The notes under the pieces: generated by a model
What the model saw: only the letters and a program-made list of their open reading frames with translations
What the model was told of the DNA's origin: nothing
Databases searched by the model: none
Part shown: positions 22,411-30,183 of the stretch, piece after piece
Layout: the number at the start of each line of letters is the position of its first letter
Numbering within the stretch: the stretch's first letter is position 1
Virus record (IMG/VR): IMGVR_UViG_3300046003_002417
Coordinates: 1-41,553 of that record
Strand: one strand, 5' to 3'
DNA: 41,553 nt
DNA from: a virus
Program-made: the position numbers and the translations under genes

Positions 22411-22887
22411 TTAATGTGTGGATTTGTTCAACCGTTTATTTTGCCAAATTCTAGAACTAGTCACATATCCAGCTAATTCTTCAGTAATGTGCTTTCGTTC
22501 CATCTTTTCCTCTCCCATTTTAGCAAGATAAATTAATTTTTCTTCTAAATTTTTAGCCCTTTTCGCCAGATGTTGATGTATTTGAATCTCGCTATCTACA
22601 CTGGCTAAGTTGTTATCTAGGGTCAATATACGATTGGATTCATATAAGCTGTTTTGTTGATCAAATGTACACCAGGCCACGGCATTCTTTAATATATTGA
22701 AGGATTTGTTTCCTGCTATACTATCTTTTATTACTATAAAACAATCGTTATTTTTTCTAATTGTATATTTGTTAAACAGAAAATAAGAACCATCTGGTCC
22801 TTGCATTATGGATAGTTCACTTAACTTATTCAAATCCATTTTGGATACTGTTTTTTCTAATTTGTGTAAAAGTTTATCACTAATCAT
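22411..22887 (-). CDS. Conserved T4-like phage protein of unknown function
   Basis: 158 residues. The first half looks like a small alpha/beta domain (QGPDGSYFLFNKYTIRK, CFIVIKDSIAG, FNILKNAVAWCTFDQQN), the second half a helical pair (IQIHQHLAKRAKNLEEKL and EEKMERKHITEELAGYV). It overlaps the gene upstream by eight bases, so the two are translationally coupled. I recall homologues in aquatic T4-like phages without a known role. Confidence 0.68.
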   Translation of the reverse strand: MISDKLLHKLEKTVSKMDLNKLSELSIMQGPDGSYFLFNKYTIRKNNDCFIVIKDSIAGNKSFNILKNAVAWCTFDQQNSLYESNRILTLDNNLASVDSEIQIHQHLAKRAKNLEEKLIYLAKMGEEKMERKHITEELAGYVTSSRIWQNKRLNKSTH

Positions 22888-23338
22888 TTTTTAATACTTT
22901 AAAATATATATTTCTTAGTTCATCGCTTGAGTCTAAGAATGCAGGAAGTTGTTTCCATTCTGTGTGACATTTGATCATAGGAACCTGATCGCAATCACGA
23001 TACAATGATCCTAATTCATTTACCCCGTCATAAAACACACTGGGGTGTTGAACTGTAAAATCAAATGACCAGCAGGGATAAGATTCGTTTTCTAATTGTT
23101 CAAACAAAAATCCAAACTCAGTGAACTCATTAAATCTTATATCAATTCTTTCAGGAAAACGAACTACTTCGGGCTGGCTACGCAATGATATTGCTTGTTG
23201 TATGGTATCAAAATTGCATTGAGTATTGCGTTTATGCATCCATTCTTTTACATCTTGATCCTGTACAGGCCGATGCCGATTGAGTACTTTCGTCTGTGTG
23301 ATATCAAATAAGGTATAGCAACGGAAGGTGTAACTCAT
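22880..23338 (-). CDS. Conserved T4-like phage protein of unknown function
   Basis: 152 residues beginning MSYTFRCYTLFDITQTKVLN, with NTQCNFDTIQQAISLRSQPE (about 38-57) and a WSFDFTVQHPSVF segment. It has conserved aromatic and acidic positions but no catalytic pattern I know. It starts after the terminator of the 129-residue structural gene, so it must have its own promoter; TTAAATAG about 10 bases before the ATG is a weak late-like octamer. The family is known to me only as conserved hypothetical in T4-like viruses. Confidence 0.66.
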   Translation of the reverse strand: MSYTFRCYTLFDITQTKVLNRHRPVQDQDVKEWMHKRNTQCNFDTIQQAISLRSQPEVVRFPERIDIRFNEFTEFGFLFEQLENESYPCWSFDFTVQHPSVFYDGVNELGSLYRDCDQVPMIKCHTEWKQLPAFLDSSDELRNIYFKVLKND

Positions 23339-23357
23339 ACTACTATTTAACAGCCGT

Positions 23358-23387
23358 AAAAAAACCCTAGAAATTCCAGGGTTCTTT
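23358..23387 (-). terminator. Intrinsic terminator of the 129-residue structural gene
   Basis: On the minus strand AACCCTGG-AATT-TCTAGGGTT forms a stem of about eight to nine pairs followed by six or more T. It starts 15 bases after the stop codon. Confidence 0.8.
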
Positions 23388-23401
23388 TATACAGATATTG
23401 A

Positions 23402-23791
23402 TTAACCTGTGAATGTAGCTGTAGCTGTTGTTACAGTGGTATTAGCTGCACCGCCTGCAGTCAATGCAGCAACGACCGCTGCGTTCAATGTAGTAGTTGT
23501 CCATGCAGCGACTGGATAAACAGCCATTGCCAATGTGTCAGGACCTGCAGTTGTAAACTCATATATATAAACTGTAGCTAACTGTTGTGTAGCTTGGATG
23601 ATCAAGCTAACTTGAGTACCAGTCAATGCACTTGATCCACTAGCTGTAACTGTGAAGAAGTCTAGCTTAGGACCTTGTGGTTGAACGGTGTTAGCTGTGC
23701 TAACTGCGTTTGCACCACTGTTTGTGTATGCAGGTGAATCAAAGTTGATTACCGGTAGCAAGTCGCCATTTGTTTTTGTAAATTGTGCCAT
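23402..23791 (-). CDS. Small virion structural protein
   Basis: 129 residues, Ala/Thr/Val-rich with almost no charge: MAQFTKTNGDLLPVINFDSP, then KLDFFTVTASGSS and ATVYIYEFTTAGPDTLAMAV, ending in a TTVTTATATFTG tail. The composition and single-gene late unit (late octamer upstream, strong terminator downstream) suggest an abundant virion component such as a head or tail decoration. No specific family is recognised. Confidence 0.64.
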   Translation of the reverse strand: MAQFTKTNGDLLPVINFDSPAYTNSGANAVSTANTVQPQGPKLDFFTVTASGSSALTGTQVSLIIQATQQLATVYIYEFTTAGPDTLAMAVYPVAAWTTTTLNAAVVAALTAGGAANTTVTTATATFTG

Positions 23792-23836
23792 TTTTTAAAT
23801 CCTTAAATGTTTTGAAGCCTGTTGCTTCATAAGAAT

Positions 23837-23844
23837 TATTTATC
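23837..23844 (-). promoter_or_regulatory. Late promoter of the 129-residue structural gene
   Basis: Minus strand TGATAAATAAT contains GATAAATA, 45 bases before the ATG at 23791. Confidence 0.62.
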
Positions 23845-23887
23845 ATTTATTACAAAAAAGTAGGTTTTGGGTTGTTATTTTGGATTG

Positions 23888-23953
23888 TTATTGTTGACTG
23901 GCCATAGCCTGTTGAACTCTTTGGCTTCGGTATTTCATTTCATTCAATTTCAC
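23888..23953 (-). CDS. Tiny possible coupled gene (21 residues)
   Basis: A GTG whose GTGA overlaps the stop of the 79-residue gene opens a 21-codon frame containing MKYRSQRVQQAMASQQ. The basic, helical peptide and the stop-start overlap are suggestive, but the frame is too short to judge by composition. Confidence 0.25.
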   Translation of the reverse strand: MKLNEMKYRSQRVQQAMASQQ

Positions 23954-24189
23954 GGCTTTTTCTTTAATGATTTAGCAAATCTTTGCTGATCCTTGCTTTT
24001 AATCGCACTCAATAGCTTTCGCTCTAATATCTGTGCTTGCTCTTCTGGATAGTGCTTACTAATTAACTCAAGTAAATTAATTGCACTGGTTATGATATTA
24101 TGGGCTCTACTCTCAATAATGTGACTAGTATCACGATTATTTCCTAGTGCTTCTAATTCCTGCAGCAGGGATCGGGTTTGTTTTTGCAT
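23950..24189 (-). CDS. Conserved small T4-like protein of unknown function
   Basis: 79 residues, all helical: MQKQTRSLLQELEAL, IIESRAHNIITSAINLLELI and LERKLLSAIKSKDQQRFAKS. Proteins with the same ESRAxxIITSAINLL core occur in cyanophages and other T4-like phages (from memory), always small and without a named function. A late-type octamer (CATAAATA) lies upstream within the gap to the helicase gene. Its expression may therefore be separate from the replication genes despite their proximity. Confidence 0.7.
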   Translation of the reverse strand: MQKQTRSLLQELEALGNNRDTSHIIESRAHNIITSAINLLELISKHYPEEQAQILERKLLSAIKSKDQQRFAKSLKKKP

Positions 24190-24205
24190 ATAATTATCTT
24201 ATTTG

Positions 24206-24213
24206 TATTTATG
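24206..24213 (-). promoter_or_regulatory. Possible late promoter of the 79-residue gene
   Basis: Minus strand CATAAATA, one mismatch to the T4 octamer, 17 bases before the ATG at 24189. Confidence 0.5.
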
Positions 24214-24227
24214 CGATTATCAAATAA

Positions 24228-25670
24228 TTATTTCTTTAGAGAGTTCAATAAAGATTTTAACTTAGCTCCCTGTGCATCAGCATGTACGGTCCTAGTCAAT
24301 GGTGCAATTGTTATTTCACCTGTGGCTTGATCAACGCTATAGCCAGAGACAGTAGATTGTGGTTTTAATGTACTCATAATGTCATTTGCACTAGATTTTG
24401 GAGCATAACTATCCTCACCCTCACCTCCTGAATCACTAATACGCATGGTTTCAACATCGTATTCTAAATCAATCTTCATTCCTACACCCGTTGAACTGCG
24501 GGATTTCATACACTGGATCTGATACTTTCCGCGTTCACGCATACTGCGACTTGTGAAAATACCAAACACATTATCTGCTGTGTTAATCTTACTGATACCA
24601 CCTGCAATATGACTGTGGTCAAATTCTTGTTCGTCAACAGCACTACGATTCAACTGACTTGCAGTAACTAACAAGACACCAAGTTCCTTTGCTAGATTAC
24701 GCAATTCTTCCGCAACATACTTGTCTTTAATAAACTGGTCATTTGGATTAACTTTGACAGATACTGGCATAACCAAGTCAAGATAATCAACCATAACAAA
24801 GTCAATCTTAATTGCGGTTTGAATCTGCACCTCTTTCAAATAAGCACGAATGTCATTGACATTACTTTGGGCAGGAAAATTCTTAACCTGATACTTACCA
24901 GATTTTTTGCCTGCCATTTTAACTCTAAGTTCTGTGGTATCAATGTCTTTGCGAATCGCCTTTGTACCCATCATAGTCAACATAGCATCTGTACGCAATG
25001 AAGTTAATTCTTCACTCAATTCTAGTGTGATGTATACCCCACTCATACCAGCTTGAATCCAACTTAATGCAATATTCATCATCACCAAACTTTTACCTGA
25101 ACCACTGCCGCCTGCAAAAATATTCAATTCGCCTCTGCTCATTCCACCATACAGAATACGATCCATCTGTGGCCAACCAGTAGATACTTGTCCACCTGAA
25201 TTAAAATACTTATTAATACGACCTTTTGGATCAGCAAAGTAATCCGTACCCATGTCTTTCTGTAAACTAATCTGTACCGCATCTTTGATTAGTTTCTCAA
25301 CTGGTTCAAACTCACCCTTCTCTAACAAGTCTGCTGCTTTAAGAATCGCTCGTTCTAGTTCTTGCCGTTTGGTAAATGATTCAAACTCATCAAAGAACCA
25401 TTCAAAATGCCCATCATTTAATTCTGGAATAGGATCAATATCTATACCAGTTGTTGCTTTAATCTGTGTTGTATCCGGTAATACTCTATATTTGTCTGTA
25501 TGTGATTTAAACAACTCAGCCACCGGGCGTAGAGAACGCTCAAAGTTCTCACTGTTCATAATATTCATAACACGGGTATACAATTCCGCGTTGGTTATCA
25601 TCATCCTCAGAAATAGTTTCTGAACATCGGCTGTATATTCCAACTGCTTTTTAGTTTCCTGCTTTGACAA
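24228..25670 (-). CDS. 41: Replicative DNA helicase (T4 gp41 / DnaB family)
   Basis: 480 residues, close to T4 gp41 (475). N-terminal helical domain about 1-150; RecA-like motor from about 165 with Walker A GGSGSGKS (187-194), ITLELSEE, and Walker B FVMVDYLDLV (about 279-288), then LLVTASQLNRSA as the DnaB-type sensor segment. It unwinds the lagging-strand template as a hexamer with the primase. The frame begins with TTG at 25670, supported by a strong GAAGGAAG six bases before it; the next ATG would delete 22 conserved-looking residues. It overlaps the upstream primase gene by 20 bases, so helicase and primase are translationally coupled. Confidence 0.9.
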   Translation of the reverse strand: MSKQETKKQLEYTADVQKLFLRMMITNAELYTRVMNIMNSENFERSLRPVAELFKSHTDKYRVLPDTTQIKATTGIDIDPIPELNDGHFEWFFDEFESFTKRQELERAILKAADLLEKGEFEPVEKLIKDAVQISLQKDMGTDYFADPKGRINKYFNSGGQVSTGWPQMDRILYGGMSRGELNIFAGGSGSGKSLVMMNIALSWIQAGMSGVYITLELSEELTSLRTDAMLTMMGTKAIRKDIDTTELRVKMAGKKSGKYQVKNFPAQSNVNDIRAYLKEVQIQTAIKIDFVMVDYLDLVMPVSVKVNPNDQFIKDKYVAEELRNLAKELGVLLVTASQLNRSAVDEQEFDHSHIAGGISKINTADNVFGIFTSRSMRERGKYQIQCMKSRSSTGVGMKIDLEYDVETMRISDSGGEGEDSYAPKSSANDIMSTLKPQSTVSGYSVDQATGEITIAPLTRTVHADAQGAKLKSLLNSLKK

Positions 25671-26625
25671 TTTTCTTCCTTCTCATTTCTATTTTGATTT
25701 TACTATTAGTTGCACTCTGTAGTATACTTAATAGTGTAGGTAGCTTACCATATTTAACGACTGCATCATTTACATCTTTAACATCACTATCCCAATCAGG
25801 TAAGCTAACACTATAACCCAATTCTAGTGCTTTATCACATAATGTTAGTCCTGTCTTATCTCTATCTGGAACTAGTATAATTTGTTTGTTTAAGGTACTT
25901 AACAACAATGATTGATCGCTACTTATATCATCATGCATTAATGCTACCCCATCAATACTTAATGCATCAAATATACCCTCTGTTACTAGACATACTTGCC
26001 ATTCTGGTTTCTGCATGTCAATATTAAACACATACCCCGGTTGTTGTTCATTGATATACTTGGGAATTTTGTTATCTAGAAATCTGCTAGTATGTCCTAC
26101 AATCTTATTCTTATAAGTGTAAGGGACTACTACCCTATTTGCCATCCTACCTATTTCATTTGGGGTAATTAAGAAAGGATAATCATTACTATCTATCTTC
26201 CTACTTTGCAGATATTCTACATATACTTTGTGCAATGGGTTATTACTATCTACAATCTCACCTTCAGGGAGTATGTGATCATTAAACTTGATTTTTATCT
26301 GTTGTTTCTTGTGTTGAGTAAAGTCTATCAAGTCCTTTTGTTGTAAACTTTCTAAACTCCATCGCTTGACTTGTTGATCATCAACGCCACACCAAACTAA
26401 TAGATTGCGAGTTTTAGTACTTATTGAACGGCCTAATACAAAGTTACATTTGAACCCGCAATTAAAACAATGCATCGTCCAGTTAGCACCATCAAACTTG
26501 ATACCACCGCGCATTCTTTTATCTTGACTGTGACCAAAGTGGGTACAGCAGATAGCATTAAAACTGGTCCAGCCCGAGCTTGTTTGTTTCTTTTTGCCAG
26601 GTAATATAGACAGGATATCAAACAT
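25651..26625 (-). CDS. 61: DNA primase (T4 gp61-like)
   Basis: 324 residues, near T4 gp61 (342). N-terminal zinc region: Cys/His cluster ICCTHFGH (about 25-32) paired with CFNCGF (53-58). TOPRIM-type catalytic core: VTEGIFDAL (E216), then LVPDRDKTG (D254, D256) and DWDSDVKDVND near 280. It makes RNA primers for the lagging strand and binds the helicase encoded next. No strong ribosome-binding site is visible before its ATG. Compared with bacterial DnaG it is short and lacks a helicase-binding C-terminal domain, as expected for the T4 type. Confidence 0.88.
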   Translation of the reverse strand: MFDILSILPGKKKQTSSGWTSFNAICCTHFGHSQDKRMRGGIKFDGANWTMHCFNCGFKCNFVLGRSISTKTRNLLVWCGVDDQQVKRWSLESLQQKDLIDFTQHKKQQIKIKFNDHILPEGEIVDSNNPLHKVYVEYLQSRKIDSNDYPFLITPNEIGRMANRVVVPYTYKNKIVGHTSRFLDNKIPKYINEQQPGYVFNIDMQKPEWQVCLVTEGIFDALSIDGVALMHDDISSDQSLLLSTLNKQIILVPDRDKTGLTLCDKALELGYSVSLPDWDSDVKDVNDAVVKYGKLPTLLSILQSATNSKIKIEMRRKKIVKAGN

Positions 26626-26661
26626 CTATTGAGTGTAACACAATAGAAATGTTAAAGCAAA

Positions 26662-27348
26662 TTATCTGGTCAATATATTAGTTACAGCACCTGCATTGCT
26701 GGTAAATTGCATTCGGATATAAGGATGGAATCCTTGAATGACATATCCAACCGTTTGTGTAACATTAGATACTTCTTGAGTAGTTACAATGTTATACCAG
26801 TTGTTATCTACGATACTGCTACCTTGAATGGTTGTATTGCCGTAAAATTCAATATATTCAGTTTGTATGGTCAATATTGGATTATTGCTGGTACTTAGTA
26901 CACTTGTAGTATAGGTTAGACTACTTCCATTGCTGTTTGGTGTATTTGGGAATTGTTGACCAGTTGGAATTGTAATAAAATATGATGGGACAAAGTTAGG
27001 TAATACACTATTAACAATATTCATTACACCACGGGCGCCGGCGTTTTGATCTACAAATACAGGGAAGTCAAATTCATTGACTGGAATTTCCAAAGTGTAA
27101 TAGCATTTCTGAGCCTCAATCCCTTCAAGATCCGCAGCATTTAAGAATAACGCACAGATACCCGTAGCAGCAAATTGTAATGTCAATGCTTTTTGCAATA
27201 GAATTTCATTACCCATATAATTTAATATACGGCAAGTTATGCTTTTTCCGGTAATGTCAATGGGCCGCTGCTCTTGATTTATGAACTGGAACTGGATCTG
27301 ATTATCCACACCCTTATGTAGGGTTAGGGGTTTGGCGTATTGTGGCAT
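26662..27348 (-). CDS. Virion structural protein with baseplate-upper-protein-like N-terminus
   Basis: 228 residues from ATG 27348, chosen because GAGGAG lies 4 bases upstream; a longer frame to 27426 lacks a ribosome site. The N-terminal ~100 residues (PLTLHKGVDNQIQFQFINQ, RPIDITGKSITCRIL, ADLEGIEAQKCYYTLEIP) follow the pattern of the immunoglobulin-like N-terminal domain of phage baseplate upper (BppU-type) proteins. The second half is Thr/Asn/Ser-rich (TIQTEYIEFYGNTTIQGSS). It is probably a baseplate or fibre-base component. A CTAAATA string about 100 bases upstream is a doubtful late promoter. Confidence 0.6.
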   Translation of the reverse strand: MPQYAKPLTLHKGVDNQIQFQFINQEQRPIDITGKSITCRILNYMGNEILLQKALTLQFAATGICALFLNAADLEGIEAQKCYYTLEIPVNEFDFPVFVDQNAGARGVMNIVNSVLPNFVPSYFITIPTGQQFPNTPNSNGSSLTYTTSVLSTSNNPILTIQTEYIEFYGNTTIQGSSIVDNNWYNIVTTQEVSNVTQTVGYVIQGFHPYIRMQFTSNAGAVTNILTR

Positions 27349-27487
27349 ATATCTCCTCGGTGAATAGCCTGACAATAGTACAACAATGTTGCGCTGAAGG
27401 TAATAAAATACTGATGTTGAATACACAAATGTAGGCTCCTATCACATATTTAGTCTATTATATTAATTTGAATATCTTTGGTTACCC

Positions 27488-27495
27488 GATAAATA
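27488..27495 (+). promoter_or_regulatory. Late promoter of the 27513 gene
   Basis: GATAAATA on the plus strand, 17 bases before ATG 27513. It decides the start: an in-frame TTG at 27468 lies upstream of this promoter. Confidence 0.6.
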
Positions 27496-27512
27496 AACTG
27501 TTAACTAAAACA

Positions 27513-27893
27513 ATGATACAAAACGAATTCTTCAGGAAACTTACAGAACTACACCCGTTCATCACCGTTTGCTCCTATGCCAGTCAGGATTATGTTGGAA
27601 TCGTTCAAAATCGTGATGACATGGTTACCACTATATACGATTACGGTGCTATTGCAGACAGTAGTATAAAAGAAAAGTTCCTAGAACTAGGAGAAATTTG
27701 GTGGTGGGAATCAAATCGTCTTATCCCAATTAATTTGTTCTTAAAGGATGATTGGGCCATTTTTAAACCATATCTAAGAACATTCAATAATAAGAGTTTA
27801 ATCGTAGTTCACGGTCCAATTTGTAGTATGAGTGATTTAGGTAAGCGCCGCTCAAAAAGAAGATCCATAACACTAGTTAAGCGACTGTCCTAA
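27513..27893 (+). CDS. Conserved T4-like phage protein of unknown function
   Basis: 126 residues beginning MIQNEFFRKLTELHPFITVC. A distinctive central block EIWWWESNRLIPINLFLKDD (about 71-90), then HGPICSMSDLGKRRSKRRS and a basic end. I recall the WWWESNRxIPIN pattern from cyanophage proteins of unknown role. The gene is the only plus-strand gene of the region, has its own late octamer, and its last 21 bases overlap the convergent polymerase-like gene. The basic tail could bind nucleic acid, but this is only composition. Confidence 0.68.
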   Translation: MIQNEFFRKLTELHPFITVCSYASQDYVGIVQNRDDMVTTIYDYGAIADSSIKEKFLELGEIWWWESNRLIPINLFLKDDWAIFKPYLRTFNNKSLIVVHGPICSMSDLGKRRSKRRSITLVKRLS

Positions 27894-28448
27894 GAGGTTT
27901 ATATGTACCACAACCAGTTGACTGTAAGCTAGGCTATGACTTTTTTTGAACACATACCCATCTGTACCCTTATCCCACACTGTTTTACTAATCTCACTCC
28001 AAGTTTTCCCGATTAAATGCTTTTTGCCAGGACGAATAACTGCTAGAAACATTGCTAATCTTGGGATACTGTCTATGGGTTCTGGCATCTTCACTAAGTT
28101 GTAATACTGATTATTCAAGTGAATTAGTTTCTCAACAAAAGATTTATCCTTAAGTTTACTCCAATCGGGGTCAACCATTAATTCATTGAGATGTTGTTCA
28201 TCTTTGACATTCTCATAGACATGAACATTCAATAAGTCTAGTTTAAAGTATCCGCGCTTTTCTGCTACTGTATAATCAATACTAGCTATGTCATTGATAG
28301 GGTCATAGGGAATAGGGGTAACATATACACCAGTTGCATGTTTGCGAATTGGATTAACATTACGCATTGCCGCGCTTGTATGCTTAATCAGTTCAAGCAA
28401 TTTATTTCTTGAACCAAAGTCAATGTCAATGTCACTATCTATTCTCAT
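27873..28448 (-). CDS. Miniature C-family polymerase-like protein (DNA polymerase III alpha core homologue)
   Basis: 191 residues that line up with scattered landmarks of bacterial Pol III alpha. SDIDIDF (5-11) matches the PDFDVDF motif that holds two catalytic aspartates in E. coli (D401, D403). KHATGVYVTPIP (36-47) matches KHAGGVVIAPT. GYFKLDLLNVHVY (67-78) matches GLVKFDFLGLRTL with the third catalytic Asp (D71). LAVIRPG (135-141) matches the LFRPGP loop, and FKKSHSLAY (167-175) matches FNKSHSAAY. E. coli alpha has about 1160 residues; here PHP, thumb and tau-binding parts are absent. All three aspartates remain, so activity is possible but unproven. It is the last gene of the long uvsW-led run. 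Homologues exist in other T4-like phages (from memory), usually unnamed. Confidence 0.68.
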   Translation of the reverse strand: MRIDSDIDIDFGSRNKLLELIKHTSAAMRNVNPIRKHATGVYVTPIPYDPINDIASIDYTVAEKRGYFKLDLLNVHVYENVKDEQHLNELMVDPDWSKLKDKSFVEKLIHLNNQYYNLVKMPEPIDSIPRLAMFLAVIRPGKKHLIGKTWSEISKTVWDKGTDGYVFKKSHSLAYSQLVVVHINLLGQSLN

Positions 28449-28756
28449 CCTCTGAAACCAGGTAAATCATCCCAGTCACCGTTCCAATCAGGAGGTAACC
28501 ATGGATTGCTAAAGTCACAATCATACGGTCCTTCTACAGTTAATCTAAATGCATTTGCAAATCTTTTTGCATCTTTTTTTAATTTAAAACTAAACTCTGC
28601 ACTATCTTTACCGTTATCGTCACAATCTTCAATTGAAATAGGAGATATTTCCTTGTCAACCAACCAAGAGATTAACTTAAAATCATCTCCGAGTTTACGA
28701 AAGTCACTATATTCTTTTTCTGTTTCAAATGTATACTTTACAATATATGCTTTCAT
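28445..28756 (-). CDS. Small unknown protein
   Basis: 103 residues: MKAYIVKYTFETEKEYSDFR, then an acidic loop EDCDDNGKDSAEF, FSFKLKKDAKRFANAF and a tail rich in Trp, Pro and Asp (NPWLPPDWNGDWDDLPGF). The FSFKLKKDAKRFANAF segment faintly recalls the FxxExDAxxFxL pattern of the array proteins upstream but lacks the LRW end. Four-base ATGA overlaps join it to both neighbours. Confidence 0.66.
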   Translation of the reverse strand: MKAYIVKYTFETEKEYSDFRKLGDDFKLISWLVDKEISPISIEDCDDNGKDSAEFSFKLKKDAKRFANAFRLTVEGPYDCDFSNPWLPPDWNGDWDDLPGFRG

Positions 28757-29304
28757 CGCGGTTGAACCAATCCTGCTTTCATTAATTTCATGTATGCATC
28801 CTGAACCACAATTGCTTGATGTTCAGCATCTTCTACTGCCTTGTGTGTGGTTGAAGTTTTATATTTTTTGTCTCTAAGACTAACACCGGTGATATCAAAC
28901 AATGTTCGTGTATCTCTGACATCCCCGTAAGACCACGGTGATCTTAAACCAAGTTGTCGCCAAGCATGTTCCATAACCACAATGTCAAATGGTGCTCCAT
29001 GACTCCATGGCTTACCATGATTCCAACAAAAGTCATACAGTTGTTTCATTGCATCACTAAATGATACACGACCTTGATCACCCATAGCTTCTTCAATAGC
29101 TTCTGGACTTTGTTTACCCCACCATTCTAAAGTGGCATCATTGATACTACGATTGTAAATCTCTGTTTGATCTTCAATCGTAGGTCTAATTTCAATCTTG
29201 CTAATAATGCCCTGACCGCGAGGGTCAAACAATACTGCACCAATCGTAAGAATCACACAATCTGGTGTCGTGTTCAAACTTTCAATATCTATCATAATAT
29301 CCAT
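28753..29304 (-). CDS. DEDD-family 3'-5' exonuclease (RNase T / DexA-like)
   Basis: 183 residues. MIDIESLN (D6, E8) is exonuclease motif I. WSHGAPFDIVVME around 100 provides the second conserved Asp region. DVRDTRTLFD and THKAVEDAEHQA near 148-160 give the HxxxxxD motif III of the DEDDh type. Such enzymes trim single-stranded DNA or RNA; the short single-domain size fits the phage RNase-T/Rv2179c-like group better than T4 DexA (227 residues), so RNA is a possible substrate. The start has GAGGAAAT before the ATG, which lies 9 bases after the array. Confidence 0.8.
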   Translation of the reverse strand: MDIMIDIESLNTTPDCVILTIGAVLFDPRGQGIISKIEIRPTIEDQTEIYNRSINDATLEWWGKQSPEAIEEAMGDQGRVSFSDAMKQLYDFCWNHGKPWSHGAPFDIVVMEHAWRQLGLRSPWSYGDVRDTRTLFDITGVSLRDKKYKTSTTHKAVEDAEHQAIVVQDAYMKLMKAGLVQPR

Positions 29305-29313
29305 TTTATTTCC

Positions 29314-29670
29314 TCATTTCTTTAGTATATGCCATATGTATTTTTGTTCAAGGCGCTTAGTAAAAACTTCAACATCGGTTGTGTTATCAAATATAGCACC
29401 TAGTATTTGTGTCTCGTCAAACACCCTACCAACACGCTCAAGATATTCTGTTAGTGTGTCATATCTCAATGTAACCAATAATATTGAACTTAACCACATT
29501 ACATTCCCATCACTTAATATAATTCCAACTGTAGATGATTTAACATTGTCTAACATCATATTAAGCAACAGATGTACTTTGGGGCCATAAACACTTAAAC
29601 CAGTGATATGTTTATTCCAAGTTACTGCATACTTATTGCCTACAACTCGCACATCACACAGATCGGTCAT
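29314..29670 (-). CDS. Small unknown protein at the end of the LRW array (A11)
   Basis: 118 residues from ATG 29670, which overlaps the previous stop as TAATG; an ATG 12 bases upstream is also in frame. Beta-rich: DVRVVGNKYAVTWNKHITGL, VGIILSDGNVMWLSSILLVT, then helical TLTEYLERVGRVFDETQ and DVEVFTKRLEQKYIWHILKK. The end (VEVFxKRLxxxYxWxxLKK) may be a distant relative of the LRW motif. Function unknown. Confidence 0.62.
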   Translation of the reverse strand: MTDLCDVRVVGNKYAVTWNKHITGLSVYGPKVHLLLNMMLDNVKSSTVGIILSDGNVMWLSSILLVTLRYDTLTEYLERVGRVFDETQILGAIFDNTTDVEVFTKRLEQKYIWHILKK

Positions 29671-29945
29671 TACATATACCACATTTCATACATTGTTATA
29701 AACTTAGCATCCCACAACTCTATTATAACACATCCGCTAGCTAAGGAGAAGTCCCAACCATGGTGTCTTTCACCGAAATTTCTTCTCATCCATTTTACTA
29801 GGCTAACTGGATCTTCTTTATGATAACTACAATCTCTTTGGTAGATTGTTTTGCTACCTGATGTTGTTTTACTGTCACGGCAAAGTTTACTACTGGTATA
29901 ATTTTGAATCGGGGCATAATTTCCGCTATATATGATTTTTGCCAT
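29670..29945 (-). CDS. LRW-array protein A10, terminal motif changed
   Basis: 91 residues. An N-terminal Ser/Thr/Lys-rich stretch is followed by SLVKWMRRNFGERHHGWDFS (about 48-67), the WxxxNFG element shared with A2 and A5. It then has a strand VIIELWDAK and the end FITMYEMWYM in place of the usual FxLRW. The ATG lies 8 bases after AGGTGG, which is the Arg-Trp of the preceding gene. Unknown function. Confidence 0.62.
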   Translation of the reverse strand: MAKIIYSGNYAPIQNYTSSKLCRDSKTTSGSKTIYQRDCSYHKEDPVSLVKWMRRNFGERHHGWDFSLASGCVIIELWDAKFITMYEMWYM

Positions 29946-29949
29946 AGTT

Positions 29950-30183
29950 TTACCACCTCAATCTGGCTAAAATGTAATCTCGTTCATATCTAAATTTAAT
30001 TTTAAATAGCCAACAAATCTCATTATGCATCCAAGCATACACACAATGCCTCTCTGATTTTTGTATGTTTGCTATTATCCAATCTATTATCTCTATGCGC
30101 TGTTCAGCTAGGTCATACATATTAAGTTTAATAACTAGTTCATGCCATCCTGGCTTAATATTTTCCCAGTCTATATTCTTCAT
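29950..30183 (-). CDS. LRW-array protein A9
   Basis: 77 residues: EIIDWIIANIQKSERHCVYA (helix with DWxxxN), then ICWLFKIKFRYERDYILARLRW, ending on Trp directly before TAA. The Arg-Trp codons AGG TGG form the ribosome-binding site of A10. It starts in an ATGA overlap with A8. No enzyme motif. Confidence 0.66.
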   Translation of the reverse strand: MKNIDWENIKPGWHELVIKLNMYDLAEQRIEIIDWIIANIQKSERHCVYAWMHNEICWLFKIKFRYERDYILARLRW

